Shown: piece after piece, positions 52,716 through 61,867 of the stretch | How the letters are laid out: the number at the start of each line of letters is the position of its first letter | Position numbering within the stretch: position 1 is the stretch's first letter | Assembly: GCA_012719855.1 (NCBI GenBank) | Contig: JAAXZN010000003.1 | Coordinates: 62,001-126,000 of the forward strand | Length of the DNA stretch: 64,000 nucleotides | Direction: 5' to 3' | Source: Serratia liquefaciens | Lineage (GTDB): Bacteria; Pseudomonadota; Gammaproteobacteria; Enterobacterales; Enterobacteriaceae | Notes under the pieces: model-generated | Databases searched by the model: none | What the model saw: only the letters and a program-made list of their open reading frames with translations | Told to the model about the DNA's origin: nothing | Position numbers and translations under genes: made by a program

Positions 52716-53564
52716 ATGACGTTTACGCTGCGAGAGATGGGGGCGGCCGATGTAGCGCCCGCGCATGTGCTGTCGCAAAAAATACGCTGGCCTCATCGGC
52801 TGGAAGATTGGCAGCAGGCGTGGTCATTGGGGGACGGAGTGATCGCTGAATCCGCCGGAGAGGTGGTTGGCTGTGCGTTGCGCTGGCGTTGGGGCGAGCA
52901 GCGCGCCACCTTGGGGTTGGTGATTGTCGCCGAGCAACATCGTGGGCAAGGCATCGCCAGAGCCATGCTGAAGCGGTTGATAGCCCCTTTGGCCGACTAT
53001 CAGCTGCATCTGGTGGCGACCGATCAGGGCAAGCCGCTGTATCAGCAATTGGGGTTTATCGAGCAGGGATTGCTGGCGCAGCACCAATGCCGGGAGATGC
53101 CGGCACGCCGTAGCGCGCCTTTGCCTCCGGGGTTAACTTTGCGTCCGGCATTGCCGCAGGATCTTGCCACCCTGGTTGCGCTGGATTTCGCCGCCAGCGG
53201 CCTGAGCCGCCAACCCCTGTTGGCCGCAATATTGGCAAACGCCGAACAGGCACTGGTGTTGGAACAGCAGGGGATTGCCGTTGGATTTGCCTTCCGCCGT
53301 CGTTTTGGTCACGGCTACATGATTGGCCCAGTGGTGGCGCCTGAGCTAACGGGTGCCATTGCCATGGTTGATGCCTTATGCCTGTCTTGCCAGGGGGAGT
53401 TTGTGCGAGTAGATACTCCTCAGGCCAGCGGCCTCAGTCCTTGGCTGACCGGGCGCGGTTTGCCCTGCGTCGATACGCCGACCATCATGGTACGTGGTGT
53501 GCCCCATAGACCGGATTGCGATGTTGCACAGACATTTTCATTGGTTTCGCAAGCCTGGTCATAA
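52716..53564 (+). CDS. GNAT-family acetyltransferase with a second, degenerate domain
   Basis: A 282-residue protein. The N-terminal half is a normal GNAT domain, with the acetyl-CoA loop IVAEQHRGQGIARAMLKRL at about 70-90 and LYQQLGFIEQG. The C-terminal half repeats a GNAT-like start (LTLRPALPQDLATLVALDF) but lacks a clear CoA loop, so it may only bind substrate. Substrate unknown. It stands alone, upstream of the ddp region. Confidence 0.85.
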   Translation: MTFTLREMGAADVAPAHVLSQKIRWPHRLEDWQQAWSLGDGVIAESAGEVVGCALRWRWGEQRATLGLVIVAEQHRGQGIARAMLKRLIAPLADYQLHLVATDQGKPLYQQLGFIEQGLLAQHQCREMPARRSAPLPPGLTLRPALPQDLATLVALDFAASGLSRQPLLAAILANAEQALVLEQQGIAVGFAFRRRFGHGYMIGPVVAPELTGAIAMVDALCLSCQGEFVRVDTPQASGLSPWLTGRGLPCVDTPTIMVRGVPHRPDCDVAQTFSLVSQAWS

Positions 53565-53589
53565 AATTGAAATTAAGGGTTCAGGGTGG

Positions 53590-53605
53590 TGCATCGTGCG
53601 ATGCA
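53590..53605. promoter_or_regulatory. 7-2-7 palindrome in the ddp control region
   Basis: TGCATCGTGCGATGCA is a perfect inverted repeat of unknown regulator, directly next to the NtrC-like site. Confidence 0.35.
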
Positions 53606-53606
53606 T

Positions 53607-53623
53607 TGCCCAAATGTTGTGCA
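53607..53623. promoter_or_regulatory. NtrC-like enhancer site
   Basis: TGCCCAAATGTTGTGCA fits the 17-base NtrC pattern TGCACYA-N3-TGGTGCA at 11 of 14 defined positions. It lies about 130 bases upstream of the predicted sigma-54 start, a normal enhancer distance. Confidence 0.4.
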
Positions 53624-53721
53624 ATAGTTATCAACTGATGACTATGTTGTAACCGCAGGTTTTTGTCGTTCCTGCGTCGCCGTACGCCGCCGCGCGTGAA
53701 ATTTCCCTCAGCAATCCGCAA

Positions 53722-53738
53722 TTGGCACAGGCCATGCA
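53722..53738 (+). promoter_or_regulatory. Sigma-54-type promoter of the RpiR-ddp operon
   Basis: TTGGCACAGGCCATGCA matches TTGGCACG-N4-TTGCA with two changes and keeps the invariant GG and GC with exactly 10 bases between them. Transcription would start near 53749. In E. coli the ddp operon is under NtrC control, which agrees. Confidence 0.65.
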
Positions 53739-53752
53739 TTGTCATCATCTCG

Positions 53753-53774
53753 CTTTGTTATCTGAGTAACAAAG
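53753..53774. promoter_or_regulatory. 8-6-8 inverted repeat, candidate RpiR operator
   Basis: CTTTGTTA and TAACAAAG are perfect complements around TCTGAG. The site overlaps the start of the predicted transcript and lies 38 bases before the RpiR gene, ideal for autorepression. Confidence 0.5.
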
Positions 53775-53811
53775 TGGGGTTTGGTGACAACTCGACAACA
53801 GTGGGCGAACT

Positions 53812-54684
53812 ATGGCTGAGCATCCAGATGTGATTGCACAAATCGAAGCGTCATTTGCGGTGCAAACCCCCACCGGGAAACGCATTGCCGGTTATCTGCT
53901 GGCCAATTTGGCGCAGGTGCCGTTTGAGACCGCTGACAGCATAGCTCGCAGTGCTGCCACCAGCGGCATTTCGGTCGGGCGCTACCTGCGCAGTCTGGGT
54001 TACCGCAACCTTGAGGACTTAAAGCGCACCTTGCGCGAGCAGGGTACGGCTTTGCATCAACCCTGGGGCGTGACCGACCGTCTGGGGGCTTACCGCCGTC
54101 GGCGCGAACAGCCGCAACCGCAAAAATTACGTCAGTCATTAACGCTGGAACTGGAAGCGATTGAACACGTTTACCAATTGGCCGGCGGCGAAGCCTTTGC
54201 GCAAGTCAGCCGCCAGCTGGCGCAGGCGGAAGCGGTGTTTGTCATGGGCATTCAGTCGACGCGCGGCATCGCCAATGCCTTTTACAGCCATCTGGAATAT
54301 CTGCGGCCCAAGGTCTATTACGCGGACGGGTTGTCCGGCACCTATGTGGAGTCGCTAAATTCGGAATTCAGTGCGCCGTACCTGGTGCTGACGGACACCC
54401 GCGCTTATTCGACCATCGCACAAAAATACTGTCAGGCGGCCTGTGCGCGTGGGCTGCGGCTGGCGCTGATTACCGATATTTACTGTCCCTGGGCTCGGGA
54501 TTACCCGATCGACCTGCTGCAGGTAAAAACCGACACCGGTCAGTTTTGGGACTCGCTGGCACCGCTCAGTTGCCTGTTCAACCTGCTGCTGTCTTCGGTG
54601 CTGGAACAGGGCGGCGCAGCGGTCGAGCAACGGCTGGCCAGCAACCGAATTCTGCAAAAAGAGCTGGGGCAATTTGAATCTTAA
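53812..54684 (+). CDS. MurR/RpiR-family transcriptional regulator
   Basis: A 290-residue regulator. The N-terminal RpiR helix-turn-helix domain is at 1-80 (GKRIAGYLLANLAQVPFETADSIARSAATS in pieces, SVGRYLRSLGYRNLEDLK), and a SIS domain lies at about 125-260 (QAEAVFVMGIQSTRGIANAFY, LVLTDTRAYSTIAQKYC). SIS domains bind sugar phosphates or amino sugars. MurR-type proteins control peptidoglycan sugar recycling, fitting the downstream D-Ala-D-Ala genes. It begins 17 bases before ddpX and is co-transcribed. E. coli ddp has no such gene in the operon. Confidence 0.88.
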   Translation: MAEHPDVIAQIEASFAVQTPTGKRIAGYLLANLAQVPFETADSIARSAATSGISVGRYLRSLGYRNLEDLKRTLREQGTALHQPWGVTDRLGAYRRRREQPQPQKLRQSLTLELEAIEHVYQLAGGEAFAQVSRQLAQAEAVFVMGIQSTRGIANAFYSHLEYLRPKVYYADGLSGTYVESLNSEFSAPYLVLTDTRAYSTIAQKYCQAACARGLRLALITDIYCPWARDYPIDLLQVKTDTGQFWDSLAPLSCLFNLLLSSVLEQGGAAVEQRLASNRILQKELGQFES

Positions 54685-54701
54685 CCGCATGGGAAAACGC
54701 A

Positions 54702-55265
54702 ATGAGTGACAACGTAACATTAACCGATCTGGCCGAAGCCTTCCCAGGTCTGCCTATTGAGTTGAAATATGCCGGCGCCGACAACCTGACGGGCCGGCCG
54801 ATTTACCGCGAAAGCCGCTGCCTGCTCCATCCCGATGCGGTGAAGGGGCTGACGCGTTGCCTGCTGGCGGCACGGCTGGCCGGTTTTTCCCTGCTGGTGT
54901 TCGATGCTTACCGCCCGCAGCAGGCGCAGGCGCTGCTGTGGCAAGCCTGCCCGGATCCGCAGTATGTCACCAGCACCCAGACCGGTTCGCACCACAGCCG
55001 GGGTGTCGCGATCGACGTGACGCTGCTGGACGCCGCGGGGGCCGCGTTGGATATGGGCACCGGCTTTGATGAAATGAGCGAAAAATCACACCCGTTTTAC
55101 CCCGATTTCCCTCCGGAGGTGCAGCGCAACCGGCTACTGCTGAATGCGGTGATGGCCGCCGGAGGTTTTCGCGGGATCGCCAGCGAATGGTGGCACTTTG
55201 AGCTGCCCAACGCCGGGGATTATCCGCTGCTGGCCGATCGCTTCGGCTGTTTTTCTTACGATTAA
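54702..55265 (+). CDS. ddpX: D-alanyl-D-alanine dipeptidase
   Basis: A 187-residue zinc dipeptidase of the VanX/DdpX family. The motif SxHxxGxAxD is SHHSRGVAID (96-105), giving zinc ligands His98 and Asp105. The catalytic Glu162 and zinc ligand His165 lie in EWWH, and Arg71 in DAYRP. It splits D-Ala-D-Ala into D-alanine in the cytoplasm. It is the first enzyme of the ddpXABCDF operon. Confidence 0.95.
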   Translation: MSDNVTLTDLAEAFPGLPIELKYAGADNLTGRPIYRESRCLLHPDAVKGLTRCLLAARLAGFSLLVFDAYRPQQAQALLWQACPDPQYVTSTQTGSHHSRGVAIDVTLLDAAGAALDMGTGFDEMSEKSHPFYPDFPPEVQRNRLLLNAVMAAGGFRGIASEWWHFELPNAGDYPLLADRFGCFSYD

Positions 55266-55300
55266 AACAACACACATTCAACGCATCAGGAGCTTTGTTT

Positions 55301-56851
55301 ATGAATCAGATCAAATACGCCGCTCTGGCGGCTGCAGTGACGTTGGGCCTGACGGCAGCCGTGCCGGTACAGGCGGCGGTGCCCAAGGACATGCTGGTGA
55401 TTGGCAAAGCGGCGGACCCGCAAACGCTGGATCCGGCGGTGACTATCGATAACAACGACTGGACGGTGACTTACCCGGCCTACCAGCGACTGGTGCAGTA
55501 CAAGACCGAAGGCGGAAAAGGGTCGACCCAGGTAGAGGGGGAACTGGCCGACAGCTGGACAAGTTCAGACGACCAACTGGTCTGGACCTTTAAGCTAAAA
55601 CCCGGCAACAAGTTTGATGACGGTTCGGACGTGAACGCCGAGGCGGTCAAATGGTCGTTTGAACGTCTGATGAAGATTGGTCAGGGGCCGTCAGAGGCCT
55701 TCCCCAAAGACCTGCAGGTCACGGTGGTGGATCCGTTGACGGTGCGTTTCACGTTGAAAACGCCGTTTGCGCCGTTCCTGTACACCCTGGCCAATGACGG
55801 CGCCGGTATCGTTAACCCGGCGATTGCCAAGGCGAATCCGGCGGACGAGGGCAAGGCCTGGTTGGCGAACCATAGCGCCGGCTCTGGGGCGTACAAACTG
55901 GATCGCTGGCAGAAGGGCCAGCAGTTGGTGCTGGTGCCGAACCCGCATTACAGCGGCGCCAAACCGGCGTTTAAACGCGTCACGGTGAAAATCATCGGCG
56001 AAAGCGCCACCCGCCGTCTGCAACTGACCCGAGGCGACCTGGATATTGCCGAATCGCTGCCGATTGACCAGCTCACGGCGCTGAAAAGTGAAAACAAGGT
56101 TGCGGTCAACGAGTATCCGTCGCTGCGGGTGACCTATTTGTACCTCAACAACGGCAAAGCGCCGCTTAACCAGGTGGATCTGCGCCGCGCCATTTCTTAC
56201 GCCGTGGATTATCAGGGCATGGTGAAGGGCATTCTCGGGGGGAACGGCAAACAGATGCGCGGCCCGATCCCGGAGGGCATGTGGGGCTATGACGCCAATG
56301 CCCAGCAGTACAGCCAGGATGCGGACAAGGCCAAGGCGGCGTTGGCGGCGGTGAAAGACAAGCCGGCCTCACTGAACTTCCTGTATTCGATCAGCGATCC
56401 TAACTGGGAGGCGATTGCGCTGTCGGTGCAGGCCAGCCTGGCGACGGTCGGCCTCAACGTCAAACTGGAGAAGCTGGCCAACGCCACCATGCGGGATCGC
56501 ATCGGTCAGGGCAATTACGATATCGCCATTGGCAACTGGAGCCCGGATTTCGCCGACCCCTATATGTTCATGAACTACTGGTTTGAATCCGACAAGAAAG
56601 GGCTGCCGGGCAACCGGTCGTTCTACAGCGATCCGCAGGTGGATGCCCTGTTGAAGAAAGCGGTATCGGTGTCCGATCAGCAGGTTCGCACCGCCGATTA
56701 TCAGGCGGCGCAGAAAATCGTCATCGACCAGGCGGCCTACGTCTACCTGTTCCAGAAAAACTATCAGGTGGCGATGAACAAAGAGGTGAAGGGCTTTGTG
56801 TATAACCCGATGCTGGAGCAGGTGTTCAACGTTGGGCAGATGAGCAAGTAA
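55301..56851 (+). CDS. ddpA: Dipeptide ABC transporter periplasmic binding protein
   Basis: A 516-residue family 5 solute-binding protein. The signal peptide ends LTAAVPVQAA near residue 25. The mature start DMLVIGKAADPQTLDPAVT and motifs such as GSGAYKLDRWQKGQQLVLVPNPHY and LRRAISYAVDYQGMVKG are typical. The start is the ATG at 55301 after AGGAG. It should bind D-Ala-D-Ala or similar dipeptides. Confidence 0.93.
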   Translation: MNQIKYAALAAAVTLGLTAAVPVQAAVPKDMLVIGKAADPQTLDPAVTIDNNDWTVTYPAYQRLVQYKTEGGKGSTQVEGELADSWTSSDDQLVWTFKLKPGNKFDDGSDVNAEAVKWSFERLMKIGQGPSEAFPKDLQVTVVDPLTVRFTLKTPFAPFLYTLANDGAGIVNPAIAKANPADEGKAWLANHSAGSGAYKLDRWQKGQQLVLVPNPHYSGAKPAFKRVTVKIIGESATRRLQLTRGDLDIAESLPIDQLTALKSENKVAVNEYPSLRVTYLYLNNGKAPLNQVDLRRAISYAVDYQGMVKGILGGNGKQMRGPIPEGMWGYDANAQQYSQDADKAKAALAAVKDKPASLNFLYSISDPNWEAIALSVQASLATVGLNVKLEKLANATMRDRIGQGNYDIAIGNWSPDFADPYMFMNYWFESDKKGLPGNRSFYSDPQVDALLKKAVSVSDQQVRTADYQAAQKIVIDQAAYVYLFQKNYQVAMNKEVKGFVYNPMLEQVFNVGQMSK

Positions 56852-56899
56852 TTTTTTTCGGGCAGCCGTTTGGCTGCCCCTGCACCATGGGAAACCGCT

Positions 56900-57916
56900 A
56901 TGAACGTTTGGAGCCTTATCCGTCAGCGCTGCTGGGGGTTGGTGCTGGTGATGTTCGGGGTGTGCGTGATCACCTTTACCATCTCGCACCTGATCCCCGG
57001 CGATCCGGCGCGCTTGCTGGCCGGCGACCGCGCCAGCGAGGAAATCGTCCAGCATATTCGCCAACAGCTGGGGCTGGACCAGCCGCTGTATGTGCAATTT
57101 GGCCGCTATGTGCTGGATTTGCTGCATGGCGATTTGGGGACTTCCATTCGCACCGGACGGCCGGTGCTGGAAGATCTGCGCGCCTTCTTTCCCGCCACGC
57201 TGGAGCTGGCTTTCTGCGCATTGCTGCTGGCGATCGCGTTTGGCGTCCCGCTTGGAGTGGTGTCGGCGGTTTATCGCAATAAATGGCCCGACCATCTGGT
57301 GCGGCTGTTGTCGGTGACCGGCATTTCCACCCCGGCGTTCTGGCTGGGGTTAGGGGTGATTATCCTGTTCTACGGTCAACTGAATCTGTTGCCCGGCGGC
57401 GGCAGGTTGGACGACTGGCTGGATCCTCCCACCCACATCACCGGGTTTTACCTGCTGGACTCCTTGCTGACCGGTAACGGCGAGGCATTCTGGAACAGCC
57501 TGCAGCACCTGATCCTGCCGGCGCTGACGTTAGCCTTTGTTCATCTTGGGGTAGTGGCGCGCCAAATCCGCTCGGCGATGCTCGAACAGTTAGGGGAAGA
57601 CTATATCCGCACCGCCCGCGCCAATGGCCTGTCGCACTGGCGAGTTGTGCTTGGACACGCCTTGCCCAATGCGCTGATCCCCTCGGTAACGGTATTGGGA
57701 CTGGCACTGGGGGACTTGCTCTATGGTGCGGTGCTGACCGAAACGGTCTTCGCCTGGCCGGGCATGGGCGCTTACGTGGTGGATTCCATTCAGGCGCTGG
57801 ATTTTCCGGCGGTGATGGGGTTTGCCGTGGTGGTCTCTTTTGCCTATGTGATGGTTAATTTGATCGTCGATCTGCTCTACCTGTGGATCGACCCAAGAAT
57901 GGGGCGCGAGGGATAA
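56900..57916 (+). CDS. ddpB: Dipeptide ABC transporter permease
   Basis: A 338-residue DppB-type permease. The N-terminal span is LVLVMFGVCVITFTISHLIPGDPA. The EAA-like loop is MLEQLGEDYIRTARANGLSHWRVVLGHALPNALIP. The length matches E. coli DdpB (340). I start it at the ATG at 56900; the longer frame upstream is unlike the family. Its stop overlaps the ddpC start. Confidence 0.94.
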   Translation: MNVWSLIRQRCWGLVLVMFGVCVITFTISHLIPGDPARLLAGDRASEEIVQHIRQQLGLDQPLYVQFGRYVLDLLHGDLGTSIRTGRPVLEDLRAFFPATLELAFCALLLAIAFGVPLGVVSAVYRNKWPDHLVRLLSVTGISTPAFWLGLGVIILFYGQLNLLPGGGRLDDWLDPPTHITGFYLLDSLLTGNGEAFWNSLQHLILPALTLAFVHLGVVARQIRSAMLEQLGEDYIRTARANGLSHWRVVLGHALPNALIPSVTVLGLALGDLLYGAVLTETVFAWPGMGAYVVDSIQALDFPAVMGFAVVVSFAYVMVNLIVDLLYLWIDPRMGREG

Positions 57917-58809
57917 TGACCATGACTCAAACCGAACAACCGCCGCTGGCGGAGCCCGTATTGCGCTATGTCAGCCTGCGCCGCGCCTGGTACCGGGTCC
58001 GACGGAGTCCGCTGACGCTGCTGGGGGCCGCCATCATGATCGCCGTGCTGTTCCTGATGCTGTTCTCGCCGTGGCTGGTGCCGCATAACCCGGATGCCAT
58101 TGACCTTACCGCGCGTCTGTTACCGCCTTCTGCCGAACACTGGTTCGGCACGGACGAGGTGGGCCGCGATCTCTTTAGCCGGGTTCTGGTCGGCAGCCGT
58201 CAATCGGTGGCCGCCGGGATGGCGGTGGTGGTATTGGCAGGGGGCATTGGCTCGCTGCTCGGCTGTTTCTCCGGCGTGATGGGCGGAACGATCGATGCGT
58301 TAATCATGCGCTGCATGGATATCATGCTGTCCGTGCCGTCACTGGTGCTTACCATGGCGCTGGCGGCGGCGTTGGGCCCCAGTTTGTTCAACGCCATGTT
58401 GGCGATTGCCGTGGTGCGCATTCCTTTCTACGTGCGGCTGGCGCGCGGACAGACGTTAACACTGCGTCATCAGGCTTATATGCAGGCGGCGCGCACCTTT
58501 GGCGCTTCACGCTGGCATCTGATTGGCTGGCACGTGCTGCGCAATGTGATGCCGCCGTTGGTGGTGCAGGCGTCGCTGGATATCGGTACCGCGATCCTGA
58601 TGGCGGCGACGCTGGGCTTCATCGGGCTGGGTGCCCAGCAACCGACCGCCGAATGGGGCGCTATGGTGGCCAATGGCCGTAACTATGTGCTCGACCAATG
58701 GTGGTATTCGGCCTTCCCCGGTACGGCGATCCTGATCACCGCCACCGGTTTCAACCTGTTCGGCGACGGTCTGCGCGACCTGCTGGATCCTAAAACCCGG
58801 GGGCGCTGA
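57916..58809 (+). CDS. ddpC: Dipeptide ABC transporter permease
   Basis: A 297-residue DppC-type permease with the N-terminal motif RAWYRVRRSPLTLLGAAIMIAV, LLPPSAEHWFGTDEVGRDLFSRVL and the EAA loop YMQAARTFGASRWHLIGWHVLRN. It pairs with DdpB. The ATG at 57916 overlaps the upstream stop by one base, and its own stop overlaps ddpD. Confidence 0.94.
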   Translation: MTMTQTEQPPLAEPVLRYVSLRRAWYRVRRSPLTLLGAAIMIAVLFLMLFSPWLVPHNPDAIDLTARLLPPSAEHWFGTDEVGRDLFSRVLVGSRQSVAAGMAVVVLAGGIGSLLGCFSGVMGGTIDALIMRCMDIMLSVPSLVLTMALAAALGPSLFNAMLAIAVVRIPFYVRLARGQTLTLRHQAYMQAARTFGASRWHLIGWHVLRNVMPPLVVQASLDIGTAILMAATLGFIGLGAQQPTAEWGAMVANGRNYVLDQWWYSAFPGTAILITATGFNLFGDGLRDLLDPKTRGR

Positions 58810-59813
58810 TGAGTGAAACCACCGTTTTATCAATCGATGAATTGCAATTGGAGTTCCCGGTTTACGGCGGCAGCGTCAAGGCGCTCAATCGCGTCTCGCT
58901 GCAGGTTAAGGCGGGCGAAATTGTCGGCGTGGTGGGCGAGTCCGGCTCCGGCAAGTCGGTCACTGCGATGATGACGTTACGGCTGCTGGCGGAAGAGGGT
59001 TACAGCGTGACCGGCGGTTCGCTGGAGATGCTTGGCACCGACGTGCTCAACGCCAGCGAGCGGCAAATGCGCCAGCTGCGTGGTGCACGGGTGTCGATGA
59101 TTTTTCAGGAACCCATGATCGCGCTCAATCCGACGCGCAAGATCGGCCGCCAGATGTGTGAGGTGATCCGCCTGCACCAGCGACTTTCCGCCTCGGCGGC
59201 TCGTGACAAGGCGATTCAGCTGTTACAGGAAATGCAGATTGCCGATGCACAGCGGGTGATGGAGCGCTATCCGTTTGAGCTGTCCGGCGGCATGCGTCAA
59301 CGGGTGCTGATTGCCATGGCATTTTCCTGCGAACCGGAACTGATCATTGCCGACGAACCCACCACTGCGCTGGACGTCACGGTCCAGCGCCAGGTGTTGC
59401 GGTTGCTGCAGCAGAAGGCGCGAGCCAGCGGCACGGCGGTGCTGTTTATCACTCATGATATGGCGGTGGTGTCGCAACTTTGCGACCGGGTGTATGTGAT
59501 GTATGCAGGACACGTGATTGAGAGTGGCACCACCGCCAATGTGATTGAGCATCCCAGTCATCCGTACTCCATTGGGCTATTGCTGGCGGCGCCGGAGCGT
59601 GCAGAACCGCGCAGTCTGCTGCAGGCGATCCCCGGTACGGTGCCCAACCTGAGCGCGTTACCGCCAGGCTGCGCTTTCAGTAACCGTTGCCGCCATGCTG
59701 ATGCTCAGTGTCGGCATACGCCGAAGCTTACGCCATTGGTGACGGAGCCGACCCAAAGGGTCGCCTGTTGGCATCCGCAGTCTGTCGATTTGGAGGTGCA
59801 AAATGAACGTTGA
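58809..59813 (+). CDS. ddpD: Dipeptide ABC transporter ATPase
   Basis: A 334-residue OppD/DppD-type ATPase. Walker A is GESGSGKS, signature LSGGMRQR, Walker B LIIADEPTTALD and H-loop FITHDM. The C-terminal oligopeptide-transporter extension carries cysteines (FSNRCRHADAQC) that form an iron-sulfur-like site in relatives. It overlaps ddpF by 11 bases. Confidence 0.95.
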   Translation: MSETTVLSIDELQLEFPVYGGSVKALNRVSLQVKAGEIVGVVGESGSGKSVTAMMTLRLLAEEGYSVTGGSLEMLGTDVLNASERQMRQLRGARVSMIFQEPMIALNPTRKIGRQMCEVIRLHQRLSASAARDKAIQLLQEMQIADAQRVMERYPFELSGGMRQRVLIAMAFSCEPELIIADEPTTALDVTVQRQVLRLLQQKARASGTAVLFITHDMAVVSQLCDRVYVMYAGHVIESGTTANVIEHPSHPYSIGLLLAAPERAEPRSLLQAIPGTVPNLSALPPGCAFSNRCRHADAQCRHTPKLTPLVTEPTQRVACWHPQSVDLEVQNER

Positions 59814-60750
59814 GGCACTGCTGGAACTGCGCGACGTGCGACTACGTTTCCCCGCCAGCTATAACTGGCGCGGTAAGCCGAGAGAGTATGTTCATGCGCT
59901 CAATGGGCTGGATCTGAACATTATGCGCGGCGAAACCTTGGGCATCGTCGGTGAATCAGGGTGCGGCAAAAGTACCCTGGCGCAGTTGCTGATGGGGTTG
60001 TTGAAACCCAGCAGTGGCGAGCTGCTGCGGGCGCGCAATGCCGGTTCCTGGTTTGGCAGCGGCATGCAAATGGTGTTTCAGGATCCGCAGTCATCGCTCG
60101 ATCCACGCCTGCCGGTGTGGCGGATTATCACCGAGCCGGTGTACGTGCAACAACACAACAGCGTGGCGGAAAGACGGGTGCAGGCGTCGGAGCTGGCTCA
60201 ACAGGTAGGGCTGCGGCCGGAGGCGATTGACCGGTTGCCGCACGAGTTTTCCGGCGGGCAGCGACAGCGTATTTCCATCGCCCGTGCACTGTCATCGCAG
60301 CCGGACATCATCGTGCTGGACGAACCGACCTCGGCGCTGGATATCTCGGTGCAGGCGCAGATCCTCAATCTTTTGGTGGAGCTGCAACGCCAGCGCAACC
60401 TGACTTATGTGCTGATCTCGCATAATGTCTCGGTGATCCAGCACATGAGCGATCGGGTTGCGGTGATGTATCTGGGGCAGATTGTCGAACTGGGGCCGAC
60501 CGCACAGGTGTTGCGCCAACCGCAGCATCCTTACACTCGCTTGCTGCTGGATTCGGTGCCCCGTACCGGCCGCTCACTGGGCGACAGCGCGATTGAAGAC
60601 CGCAAAGGCGAATTACCGGGCAACCGTCAGTTGCCGCAGGGCTGCTTTTTTCGCGAACGTTGCCCTTACGCCGGCGAGGGGTGCCAGCGACCGCAAAGTT
60701 TGAGAGTCAATTTGGGTGGTACGGCGGTGCGTTGCCATAAGGTGGCATGA
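59803..60750 (+). CDS. ddpF: Dipeptide ABC transporter ATPase
   Basis: A 315-residue OppF/DppF-type ATPase. Walker A is GESGCGKST, signature FSGGQRQR, Walker B IIVLDEPTSALD and the C-terminal cysteine region FFRERCPYAGEGC. It completes the ddp transporter and is the last gene of the operon, ending 11 bases before the convergent lpxA-like gene. Confidence 0.95.
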   Translation: MNVEALLELRDVRLRFPASYNWRGKPREYVHALNGLDLNIMRGETLGIVGESGCGKSTLAQLLMGLLKPSSGELLRARNAGSWFGSGMQMVFQDPQSSLDPRLPVWRIITEPVYVQQHNSVAERRVQASELAQQVGLRPEAIDRLPHEFSGGQRQRISIARALSSQPDIIVLDEPTSALDISVQAQILNLLVELQRQRNLTYVLISHNVSVIQHMSDRVAVMYLGQIVELGPTAQVLRQPQHPYTRLLLDSVPRTGRSLGDSAIEDRKGELPGNRQLPQGCFFRERCPYAGEGCQRPQSLRVNLGGTAVRCHKVA

Positions 60751-60761
60751 CGGCGATACGT

Positions 60762-61550
60762 TCAGCGGATAATACCGCGCGTCGATCGTGTGAAGAAGTC
60801 GAGGAACAGGCTGAGTAACGGGTACTCCACGCTCAGGTGGAGTACCTCCTGCCGGACATCCTCCAGCGCCATTGACCGGTGATACAGCATGTCGTAGAGA
60901 GCGTGAATAACGCGCTGTTGTTGTGGATCGGCGGCCAGAAAAACCGGCGCTACCAGATGCAGGCCGTCAGGTTTGGCACGGTGGCCGCTTGCCTGAACAA
61001 AAGGCGGAAGATCCTGTACCACCAGGGCACCGTCGGCGACTTTTGCATGGGCACCGATAATGCAAAACTGGTGTACCGCACACCGGGCACCCACCCAAGC
61101 GGCATCGCCCATCTCAACATGTCCGGCCAGGCCGCTGTGCTCGCCGACGTAAGCACCGTTCCCGATGACGCAGTCGTGGGCAACATGCACATTATCCTGC
61201 AGGTGATTGTCATTACCTATGACGGTGCGCTGGCAACCTTGTACCGTGCCGCGATGCAGAGTGGCGTACTGGCCTATACGGTTACGATCGCCAATGATTA
61301 ACGAGGTCGGTTCATCGGCATACTTCAAATCCTGGCCGGCTTCGCCGATCGAAGAAAACGAGCCGAAAACGTTGTCGCGGCCGATACGGGTCAGGCCGTT
61401 AATTACCGTGTGCGAGGCGACAGTGGTACCTTCACCTATCTCAACCCCGGCGGAAATGACGCAAAAAGGCCCGATACGCACGTGCGCACCGATCACCGCG
61501 CCGGGTGCGATCAGGCTGTTGTCTGCAATACGGGCAGAGGGAGAAATCAT
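60762..61550 (-). CDS. LpxA-like UDP-GlcNAc O-acyltransferase paralogue
   Basis: A 262-residue left-handed beta-helix protein, exactly the E. coli LpxA length. Hexapeptide repeats fill residues 1-190. The catalytic His125 is present (NVHVAHDCVIGN), as are the family stretches SFSSIGEAGQDLKY and AVHQFCIIGAHAKVADGALV. The C-terminus FFTRSTRGIIR is the LpxA signature end. Such enzymes acylate UDP-GlcNAc in the first step of lipid A synthesis. The usual neighbours fabZ and lpxB are absent, so this is probably a second copy with a different acyl or sugar specificity. The ATG at 61550 follows CAGGAAACGTC. Confidence 0.88.
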   Translation of the reverse strand: MISPSARIADNSLIAPGAVIGAHVRIGPFCVISAGVEIGEGTTVASHTVINGLTRIGRDNVFGSFSSIGEAGQDLKYADEPTSLIIGDRNRIGQYATLHRGTVQGCQRTVIGNDNHLQDNVHVAHDCVIGNGAYVGEHSGLAGHVEMGDAAWVGARCAVHQFCIIGAHAKVADGALVVQDLPPFVQASGHRAKPDGLHLVAPVFLAADPQQQRVIHALYDMLYHRSMALEDVRQEVLHLSVEYPLLSLFLDFFTRSTRGIIR

Positions 61551-61867
61551 GACGTTTCCTGATGGCGGCGCGTGGCTATCCATCAGCCTGGCCAGTCATC
61601 GGTTAATGATTAAGCCGGATTCTGGATTAATTGGGGGAAACAGGAACGCGTGGGCAGGAAGTTTGCCTTCCGGTCGGTGTGACAAGGTTTGTCTGCGGCC
61701 AGCATAAGCCGGTATTTGCCCCAGACCGCTACCTTATATTTTATTTATTTTATGAACCTTTGGGTGATAACGGGATGTTACCGCCGGCGATTTCAAACTT
61801 TTGCCCTGTAGGGCGCAAAATGCTCAGGCTGACAACGGTCAACTCCGTCGTCAGCGGATGCCATAGC
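61551..61867. other. Intergenic region, lpxA-like / small membrane gene
   Basis: A 317-base gap without a gene. A hairpin at 61799-61820 (TTTTGCCCT against AGGGCGCAAAA, with a bulge) may end the minus-strand membrane-protein transcript. The lpxA-like promoter should lie near 61600-61760. Confidence 0.4.
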
